Positions 59,101-64,000 of a stretch of 64,000 nucleotides of DNA are shown here, in pieces. The translations under genes and the position numbers were made by a program. Each line of letters opens with the position of its first letter. The first letter of the stretch is position 1. The notes under the pieces were generated by a model. That model saw nothing but the letters and a program-made list of their open reading frames with translations. It searched no databases and had not been told where the DNA came from. This DNA comes from Fibrobacter sp. UBA7003 (lineage in GTDB: Bacteria > Fibrobacterota > Fibrobacteria > Fibrobacterales > Fibrobacteraceae): assembly GCA_002449765.1 (NCBI GenBank), contig DJXN01000013.1, forward strand, positions 186,001 to 250,000. Direction: 5' to 3'.

Positions 59101-61123
59101 AGTTTTAGATATAAACTCCGAAAATAGAAGTAGGCCGTTTAGTGAACGTGATTTCCAGAAGTTGCATGATTTTTATGAGAATAAAGCCGAAGCAATCCAC
59201 ATTGTTGGCAAGTATGCCGAGATGATGCTTCAAAATAAGTCTGCTGCGCAAGAATTGCTGAATGATTATTTTACCTTGAATATCCAGCAATTCCGGCAGA
59301 AATATATGATGACCGCTGATGAAAGAGATGCTGTTTCTGTCAATATGCGCGAACGTATAAATGCAGTAAATAAGGAACAGCGGGCTATTATAAATAGTCC
59401 TGCGCGCCATATTTTGGTCGGTGCTGGCCCAGGATCTGGAAAAACTCATATGCTTGTGCATAAGGCCGCCTCTTTGCTTTGGCTGGAGGAAATTCAACCT
59501 AATTCTCTGTTGATTCTAACTTTTACCCGTTCAGCTTGTAGAGAACTCCGGAAAAGATTGAACGATTTAGCAAAAGGCCTTGCGCATGGAGTCGCCATTA
59601 CGACATTCCATTCACTGGCATTCTCCATTCTTGGAATTCAGGGCTCTAAAAAGGATTTCAAGAAGAAAGGTGAGTGTGAAAAGAAAGGCGAAGAAATAAT
59701 CAATAAGGCAGCGGAGGTTATTGAATCTGGTGAAGACGTCGGAATCGGAACATTGGGGGTGATTCTTGTAGATGAGTTCCAAGACCTTTCCGAATCGGAA
59801 TACCGGATGCTCAAAGCTCTTTATGACTACGGAGATAAACCTCCAAGACTGATAGCCGTCGGAGATGATGACCAGAGTATCTTTGAATTTCGAGGCAGCT
59901 CGTCCGAATTTTTTAGGAAATTCTCCTCGGAATTTGCGAATACTAAGGAATTTTATTTGACCAACAACTATCGATCAGCAGTCAATATAGTTCGCGCAAA
60001 TGAAGAAATCCTGAGTTATCTAGATTATCGCGTTAAAGATGGAAGAAGGCAAAATAGTGTATGCCTTGAAAATGGGGTGTTGGAATATTATGAAGAATAC
60101 GACCGTATGCGCGGCGCTTTTGCTGCGGCAAAAATTTTAGTAGAAAAATGCAAAAAGGATAATGGTTCTGCGTGTATTCTCAGCCCAGAAAATGCAGAAG
60201 CATTCTTGGCGGCGGCAAAACTGGAGGAACTAGGAGTTGATTGCCGAATTATAAAAGGTCAAGATAGAGAAAAATGCCCTGTTGATTCTGTCCGTGAAAT
60301 TGTAGGATTCAAGCAGATTGTTGAAACAGATCAGGAGATTGTCAAGAAACCTTGGACTATTGAACAGTTTAAACGAATAGCAGAAAGATATAAACGACAT
60401 CACAAAGGTGAAAGTTCGTTTGAATTGTTGAATGCTGTTGTTAATGATTTTGTGGATTGTGAAGATGAGGTCACTTTAGGAGGCTTTGAGCAATATCTGA
60501 ATGATGTTTCTTACGCTGATTTGAGTAAGAAAGGGGATTTGCAGATTAATGTCGGAACAATGCATAGTTCCAAAGGGCTTGAATGGGATCATGTTATATT
60601 GAATTTAGGGGATTGGAAGCCAGAGAGTCAAGAACAGTTCCGTTTGCTTTATGTCGCGGCAACCCGTGCAAAAAAATCTCTTACCATTTTAGGCAATGAA
60701 AGGGGTCTCCCAAGTTCCTGGATTAGAAATTTCAAGAAAATGGGAAAAGTTGGAGAATGTAGTATTCCTCAAATAATTCATGTAGAAACTGGATTAGGCG
60801 ATTTGAATTTAGGGAATATTCTTGTAAATGAAAAGAACAAGAATAGGACGCGGTATTTGCAAGAGAAATTTACAACCCTTCCTCTTGGAACAGAAATTGA
60901 TATTGGATTCAGCCGCGAATTCCAGTGTTATAATACGAATTACAATGGAAGATTCATAGCCGCATTTTCCAGTAACTTTATTAATGATTATCTTAAAAAT
61001 CTCCAGAAGAATCTTTACAAGCCACAAAAAGCGACGCTGCTACAGGTTTGCAGCTGGCAAGATGATTTTGGACAAGAAATTTGGGTTCCTTTGTTAAGGG
61101 TGGAATTCACAAAAACCAGTTAA
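56186..61123 (+). CDS. Fusion of exonuclease-like domain, RecQ helicase and UvrD/Rep helicase (1645 residues)
   Basis: Three enzymatic parts. Residues 1-130: DEDD-type exonuclease-like (FFDLEYNPG with D11 and E13, GHYILNHDAPIL, NPLQDARLCKKLL). Residues 245-255: a cysteine cluster (CDNPQCPYC). Residues 275-640: RecQ-type SF2 helicase with FQTGGGKSMTFQ (about 295), VIDEAHCFSAWGQDFR (about 399), TTAFGMGVDKDNVELV and QEAGRAGRKKD (about 590). A linker of about 430 helical residues. Residues about 1060-1510: SF1 UvrD/Rep helicase with VGAGPGSGKTHM (about 1078), VDEFQDLSESEY (about 1193), GDDDQSIFEFRG (about 1226), TMHSSKGLEWDHV (about 1459) and YVAATRAKKSL. All nucleotide motifs look intact. Role is inferred: repair or anti-phage defence. 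AT-rich, in a scarred island. Start codon region weak. Confidence 0.9.
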   Translation: MPDFSKFLFFDLEYNPGTQKVREYGYILGEEEVRATSPAKLEEASDKAEFIVGHYILNHDAPILRQYFSIDFPNIKVLDTLMLSSLLFPRKPYHRLRKEYLHSEDETSNPLQDARLCKKLLEDCIEKWKILPWQLQCLLFLFLQNEPGFAPFFSLVDISERNELRSKQLEIQKWFQSQYEKNICLNQNFENEWTAYRIEWCFLLMLFCEDGPTDYIPHWVRYQYPHLEGILRRRRLIPCDNPQCPYCSEQLSSTKQLKKWFGFKEFRSFNKTEKIPLQQQVVESAMRGDSLLAVFQTGGGKSMTFQLPALIAGNQIGALTVVISPIVALMKDQVDVLTKRFGIERAAYINSNLSPLERKSTIKAIMENEKDLLYISPEALRSNTIFKLLKYRRIDRFVIDEAHCFSAWGQDFRVDYLYLADFIKDLEEEKKLESHIPISCFTATAKQDVVDDICGYFKKRMNLELKKFVSTAARTNLDYSVINASKDFHERGKELVNLLRQYDGPKIIYASTVKTTEKLAEGLKEYGFKSGCYNGQMDADVKMEIQEKFQNESIDTIVATTAFGMGVDKDNVELVAHYEISSTLENYVQEAGRAGRKKDMNAFCVALYNSKDLDTNFQILQQSKLSEKEIGDIWRVLKKQSEKRDRLVMSALEIADKCGWTEQTENTSGLETKVKHAIMLLEDQGFLKRLRNQTQMFGSSIAIETVAQVRSALDSPNVDKQGTIENIAFRIMRHIITKRWTKTPECALDDITVNLGIERKDANEALRLLRSKHLLDQRNDWSAKIQRMGTFNSKRMLARAKDLQEILLKNCEGHSVGEFFPLNLTKVNAARGESETGTETRKCLQIMRGMLRYWAHESIAEIHLVEAGHQLYQVEFLTEIEKVHKNLSDNWECFEKIIDVLLIMQKEQENKKDNSSSDAVWFSVDTLILRIFGAKEVENLARQAQFEFALLFLHLIGAITLENGLMVFYTGLVLDINSENRSRPFSERDFQKLHDFYENKAEAIHIVGKYAEMMLQNKSAAQELLNDYFTLNIQQFRQKYMMTADERDAVSVNMRERINAVNKEQRAIINSPARHILVGAGPGSGKTHMLVHKAASLLWLEEIQPNSLLILTFTRSACRELRKRLNDLAKGLAHGVAITTFHSLAFSILGIQGSKKDFKKKGECEKKGEEIINKAAEVIESGEDVGIGTLGVILVDEFQDLSESEYRMLKALYDYGDKPPRLIAVGDDDQSIFEFRGSSSEFFRKFSSEFANTKEFYLTNNYRSAVNIVRANEEILSYLDYRVKDGRRQNSVCLENGVLEYYEEYDRMRGAFAAAKILVEKCKKDNGSACILSPENAEAFLAAAKLEELGVDCRIIKGQDREKCPVDSVREIVGFKQIVETDQEIVKKPWTIEQFKRIAERYKRHHKGESSFELLNAVVNDFVDCEDEVTLGGFEQYLNDVSYADLSKKGDLQINVGTMHSSKGLEWDHVILNLGDWKPESQEQFRLLYVAATRAKKSLTILGNERGLPSSWIRNFKKMGKVGECSIPQIIHVETGLGDLNLGNILVNEKNKNRTRYLQEKFTTLPLGTEIDIGFSREFQCYNTNYNGRFIAAFSSNFINDYLKNLQKNLYKPQKATLLQVCSWQDDFGQEIWVPLLRVEFTKTS

Positions 61124-61620
61124 TGGACAAACATAACCAATTGTGAAACTGCTAATTGCATGTCGGTGGCAAGAATGTCAAGGACAAATGCTGTGATTGA
61201 AAGATCAAAATGAGGTGCGCTAAAACGTAGAAAATATGTCCCTATAATGGATTGGCGATTACTCGTGTTGGCGCCCCTGAAAAAACGATTGTTGGAAGGT
61301 GAATTAGCCATGCTATTCTCGAGTCTTTTTTATCGCCGACAAAATTCAAAAAGTGGCGATAAATCGGCGATAAAATTGAAAAATGGCGATAAATCGGCGG
61401 TAAAGTGGCGATAAACCTGAAAAACGGCGAAAAAAACGGCGATAAATCCCGAAAGCGGCGATAAAAACGTCTCCAACGGAGCGAATAAGAATAGGACATA
61501 TTCCTTGAAGAAGTGACTTAAAGTGGTCGAATTTGACCATTTTAGAGAATGTAGCTGATATTTATACCCCATATTTGCAAACATGGGAAAAACTACTATT
61601 TGAATTATTGGAAAAACTCT
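61124..61620. other. Intergenic region with decayed sequence and repeat patch
   Basis: No intact gene. The plus strand near 61240-61320 reads in pieces like GLAITRVGAPEKTIV followed by stops, and the minus strand also has only short frames. It may be the remnant of a lost gene. The GGCGATAAA patch lies in the middle. An AT-rich run leads to the ASCH gene. Confidence 0.5.
61355..61465. repeat. GGCGATAAA repeat patch, eight copies
   Basis: Copies of GGCGATAAA (with variants GGCGGTAAA and GGCGAAAAA) begin at 61355, 61366, 61385, 61396, 61407, 61426, 61438 and 61457. The distances are 11, 19, 11, 11, 19, 12 and 19 bases, so the pattern is made of an 11-base and a 19-base step (30 together). Not a CRISPR: no constant spacer, repeats too short. 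Confidence 0.88.
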
Positions 61621-61995
61621 ATGTCCACAATACTCCTTTCCATCAAACCTGAATACGTTCACAAGATTCTCGAAGGCTCAAAGAAATATGAGTTTCGCAG
61701 AAGTGTCGCCAAACGCAAGGTGGACCGTATTTTGATTTATTCAACCGCTCCTGAAATGAAGGTCGTTGCGATGGTTGAAGTCCTTGGTGTGATAAAGGAT
61801 TCTCCGAAAAAGCTTTGGGAAAAGACTCGCGCCCATGCAGGGATTTCTCGCCCGAAGTTCATGGATTACTATGCCAACAGGTCGGTGGCTTACGCTTACC
61901 AATTAGGCGAACTGCAAAAATTTGAAACTCCCAAGACACTTGCCGAATATGGCATTACAGCTGCTCCGCAGTCATTCGTGTATATTGAAGGGTAA
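61621..61995 (+). CDS. ASCH domain protein
   Basis: A 124-residue protein: TILLSIKPEYVHKILEGSKKYEFRR at the start, IYSTAPEMKVVAMVEVLGVI in the middle. This is the ASCH/PUA-like fold, in which a hydrophobic and basic cleft probably binds RNA or a nucleotide. Some members are amidohydrolases of modified cytidine, others lie in toxin-antitoxin or defence regions. The frame extends upstream to 61600, but MSTILLSIKP is the natural start. Lies between the repeat patch and a secreted protein gene. Confidence 0.82.
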   Translation: MSTILLSIKPEYVHKILEGSKKYEFRRSVAKRKVDRILIYSTAPEMKVVAMVEVLGVIKDSPKKLWEKTRAHAGISRPKFMDYYANRSVAYAYQLGELQKFETPKTLAEYGITAAPQSFVYIEG

Positions 61996-62173
61996 ACTTT
62001 TTCCGCAACCAGCTGGTCGAAAATGTCCCTATAAATGTCCCTGTAAAAAGCGGGCGGCCGCCCGAACTGGCTCCAATTCTCTCTTTTTTTTCGAAAATTT
62101 TTGCGATTGTCATAATATGACACTGGCAGAATGTATCTTTATTCGCAGGTACACTCTTTCTAGGAGGCTTGAG

Positions 62174-62752
62174 ATGAAAAAGATGCTGTTTTTCCTGATT
62201 GTGGCGATATTCCCCGCCCTTGCTATGGCATCGCCTTTCGGTCTAAAGATGGGCATGACGATTAAGGATATTGCCAAGGAGTGCGAAGGCAAACCCGAGT
62301 TCGTAAAAAATGATGCCTACCTGATCAAACCAAAGAAAAGTCATCCGTCATTTGAGCATTATATTGTATATGTTGACAAAAATAAGGGCTTATACCAGAT
62401 TAAAGCAATTTCTTCAGATATCAATACGAATGACTACGGAACGGAATTGCAGACTTCCTTCAACGCCACAAAGGACCGTATTGCAAAGAAATACGGGGAA
62501 CCTTTGATCCGCGATGAAATCGACCCGGGTTCTGTTTTTCATGATGCGAGCTACTGGATGTACACCTTAAAGGGCGGCGCGCGTACTCTGGCTGCCATTT
62601 GGGGGCAAGGAGAAAAACTCGATGATAGTCTTGACATGGTTGTCCTTGAATGTTCCGCAAGTGAGCGATCCACCCGCCAGGGCTATTTAGTCCTTTATTA
62701 TTACTTCAAGAACGCGGAAAAGATTGAAGACGAACAGGATTCGGTGTTCTAG
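62174..62752 (+). CDS. Secreted protein of unknown function
   Basis: A 192-residue protein. Signal peptide (FFLIVAIFPALAMA) followed by SPFGLKMGMTIKDIAKECEG, a pattern seen in small periplasmic proteins with a start like FGLxMGMT. The remainder (YVDKNKGLYQIKAI, DRIAKKYGEPLIRDE, AAIWGQGEKLDDSLDMVVLECSAS) looks like a compact alpha/beta fold. AGGAGG lies a few bases upstream of the ATG at 62174; the long upstream frame extension has no coding character. Confidence 0.7.
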   Translation: MKKMLFFLIVAIFPALAMASPFGLKMGMTIKDIAKECEGKPEFVKNDAYLIKPKKSHPSFEHYIVYVDKNKGLYQIKAISSDINTNDYGTELQTSFNATKDRIAKKYGEPLIRDEIDPGSVFHDASYWMYTLKGGARTLAAIWGQGEKLDDSLDMVVLECSASERSTRQGYLVLYYYFKNAEKIEDEQDSVF

Positions 62753-62875
62753 GAAAAGCAATTTGGCAAACAGTGCTTGCCTGATTTGATGAGGCACCAG
62801 GAATTAGGGAAAGAGACGCGACTTGCTATTGGAATGCAAAAAATATATATTGTCTCTAAAACAGGAGAATATGTA

Positions 62876-63058
62876 ATGAGAACGCCAAGTAAAGAATTTA
62901 TGGGGTGCCTAGAAAATAGTGCTGCCTACCAGTATATTCTCCACACGAAAAAGCCTGATTTTTCGAAATTAAACGATATGTGCAAGGAGTTTGAAAAGTC
63001 TATCCTTGAAGCGCAAGAAATTGACCGAAAAAAAATAGAGGAGGCTCTCGGCAAATGA
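62876..63058 (+). CDS. Small acidic/basic protein, candidate antitoxin
   Basis: A 60-residue protein (MRTPSKEFMGCLENSAAYQY, then a charged helical tail ending EEALGK). The stop overlaps the ATG of the GNAT gene by four bases (ATGA), so the two are translationally coupled. An AGGAG lies eight bases before this ATG. No ribbon-helix-helix or other DNA-binding motif is evident, so if it is an antitoxin it binds the toxin by its helical tail. No known family recognised. An in-frame extension to 62777 exists but lacks a ribosome site. Confidence 0.6.
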   Translation: MRTPSKEFMGCLENSAAYQYILHTKKPDFSKLNDMCKEFEKSILEAQEIDRKKIEEALGK

Positions 63059-63630
63059 TCGTTGAGTTTTCCGTTTATGATACTCCAGCTTTTTCCGTAG
63101 AACATTTATTTGAGTCCCCAGAAAACCAGATCCTTATAGAAAAATTTAATGTTTCGAACGATGCTCTAGGGCTGGAGGTCTATTTAAAGAAACAGTCTGT
63201 CGTGGATGAAACTAACAAGATGAGTAGGACTTATCTTGTCAAGGACAAGGTTACGGGGGAGCTGGTTGGTTATTTTTCGCTCAAAACTGGATTGATAACA
63301 CTGCAGGTTTTCGAGGATGCTTTTGAATCAATCCCGGCGATTGAACTTGCGAATTTTGCTGTGAATGATGCTTACCGAAGGAACCACCCGGGAATTAAGC
63401 GCATAGGGTATTATATTTTTCTCTCTTTTGTTCGCCCCTTGGCAGAATCTGTCGGCAAGCTCATAGGTGTTAATGCCTTGTATATTTATGCGTTGCCTCA
63501 AGAGAAATTGATACAGCACTATACGACTATGGGCTTTTCAAGGCTGCCTCCGGAGCAGGAGGCGTTCGTTCAGAACCACGTTAAGCCCAAATACGACGAA
63601 AACTGCATTTTCATGTACCAGACATTGTAG
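63055..63630 (+). CDS. GNAT-fold acetyltransferase, candidate toxin
   Basis: A 191-residue protein. The segments TYLVKDKVTGELVGYFSLKTG (strands 2-4), AIELANFAVNDAYRRNHPGIKRIGYYIFLSFVRPL (the acetyl-CoA region, R/N-x-x-x-x-G/I-like) and LYIYALPQEKLIQHYTTMGFSRL (strand 5 and the Y in the C-terminal part) fit the GNAT fold. In the TacT/AtaT class, such enzymes acetylate aminoacyl-tRNA and stop growth. A small coupled gene upstream fits a toxin-antitoxin pair. The target is unproven. Confidence 0.72.
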   Translation: MIVEFSVYDTPAFSVEHLFESPENQILIEKFNVSNDALGLEVYLKKQSVVDETNKMSRTYLVKDKVTGELVGYFSLKTGLITLQVFEDAFESIPAIELANFAVNDAYRRNHPGIKRIGYYIFLSFVRPLAESVGKLIGVNALYIYALPQEKLIQHYTTMGFSRLPPEQEAFVQNHVKPKYDENCIFMYQTL

Positions 63631-63651
63631 TCTTTTTCCCCTTTCCCCTCC

Positions 63652-63680
63652 TTGTAGGAATGTAAACTTTTTTCTATATT
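63652..63680 (+). promoter_or_regulatory. Likely promoter of the malic enzyme gene
   Basis: TTGTAG (63652-63657), 17 bases, TATATT (63675-63680). The leader of about 130 bases contains two inverted repeats. Confidence 0.6.
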
Positions 63681-63760
63681 TGCGTTCCTACGGAACGCAT
63701 TTAGTGCGGCTCGGCAATGCCAACACAAGTGTTGGCGCTGCACTCGCCTTTTACTAAATT
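63681..63760 (+). promoter_or_regulatory. Structured leader before malic enzyme
   Basis: TGCGTTCC TAC GGAACGCA is a perfect stem (63681-63699). A second, larger imperfect stem has ATTTAGT (63699-63705) and ACTAAAT (63753-63759) at its base and GCCAACAC AA GTGTTGGC at its tip. They could stabilise or regulate the transcript. No known riboswitch pattern recognised. Confidence 0.5.
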
Positions 63761-63814
63761 TGTGCCCCGAAAATTAAGTTCCGCGCGGTAATGGCCGGCG
63801 GAAAGGAGCCAAGT

Positions 63815-64000
63815 ATGAGCAAGGATTTGAAGGAACAGGCGCTCGAATACCATTCCATGGGCAAGCCCGGCAAGATCGAAATCGTGCCGACCAAGCCGCA
63901 CAGCACCCAGACGGACTTGGGCCTCGCTTACACTCCGGGCGTTGCCGCCCCCTGCCTCGAAATCGAGAAGGACAATAACCTGGCCTACGAATACACGGGC
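63815..64000 (+). CDS. Malic enzyme, N-terminal part (3' end outside window)
   Basis: The first 62 residues are visible: MSKDLKEQALEYHSMGKPGK, then KIEIVPTKPHSTQTDLGLAYTPGVAAPCLEIEKD. This is the start of NADP-type malic enzyme (MaeB-like), which converts malate to pyruvate and CO2 with reduced cofactor. AAGGAG lies eight bases before the ATG. The C-terminal part, including any phosphotransacetylase-like domain, is outside the window. Confidence 0.93.
   Translation, partial: MSKDLKEQALEYHSMGKPGKIEIVPTKPHSTQTDLGLAYTPGVAAPCLEIEKDNNLAYEYTG

Noticed and set aside
61355..61465. CRISPR array
   Set aside because: Nine-base motif, steps of 11 and 19 bases, no spacers of constant length, no cas gene.

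Overview
The window looks like a chromosome segment from a Fibrobacter species (phylum Fibrobacterota, a gut cellulose degrader). The evidence is two copies of a gene pair made of a TIGR02147-type protein and a lipoprotein with the Fibrobacter succinogenes major paralogous (FISUMP, TIGR02145-like) domain, together with secreted GH5, GH9 and CE4 enzymes carrying serine-rich linkers or C-terminal sorting-like tails, a monomeric isocitrate dehydrogenase, and a bacterial geranylgeranylglyceryl-phosphate-synthase-like gene. Assignment to a species is not possible from the sequence alone.

Layout. 1-8 kb: tail of an unknown protein, tRNA-Val, HU, a tight minus-strand operon (zinc-ribbon protein, two paralogous two-helix membrane proteins, AI-2E-type transporter), a CnoX-like thioredoxin/TPR protein, and two coupled envelope proteins. 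8-22 kb: three intact Rpn-type PD-(D/E)XK nuclease genes and one remnant; the intact genes share an almost identical upstream element. Between them lies a two-gene type IV pilin-like operon whose second member is a giant protein of 2766 residues. 22-37 kb: CE4 deacetylase, AdoHcy-hydrolase-like protein, alanine/glycine symporter, GH5-CBM6 cellulase, isocitrate dehydrogenase, a serine-rich lipoprotein, a large c-di-GMP enzyme and an InlB-repeat surface protein. 37-42 kb: MFS-NUDIX pair, orphan RelB-like antitoxin, NERD nuclease-like protein, an unusual array of inverted TTACATAC/GTATGTAA units, and a TrmA-like methyltransferase. 42-51 kb: two TIGR02147/lipoprotein modules on opposite strands flanking tRNA-Gly, infC-rpmI-rplT, a membrane protein and a GSCFA protein. 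51-54 kb: GH9 glucanase and GGGP-synthase-like protein. 54-63.6 kb: a visibly AT-rich accessory island with two small membrane proteins, a chimeric scar of a pectate-lyase start joined to an AbiEi-antitoxin tail, a 1645-residue exonuclease-RecQ-UvrD fusion, a GGCGATAAA repeat patch, an ASCH protein, a secreted protein and a likely GNAT toxin-antitoxin pair. The window ends in the start of malic enzyme.

How it fits together. The core genes cover translation (tRNAs, IF3, L35, L20), central carbon metabolism (isocitrate dehydrogenase, malic enzyme) and plant polymer breakdown (GH5, GH9, CE4). The surface and accessory genes (giant pilin, lipoprotein modules, Rpn nucleases, helicase fusion, toxin-antitoxin candidates) probably reflect adhesion, genome plasticity and defence. 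The strongest candidates for something undescribed are the giant pilin pair, the nuclease-RecQ-UvrD fusion in its scarred island, the shared Rpn upstream element and the inverted-unit array at 40.4-40.7 kb.
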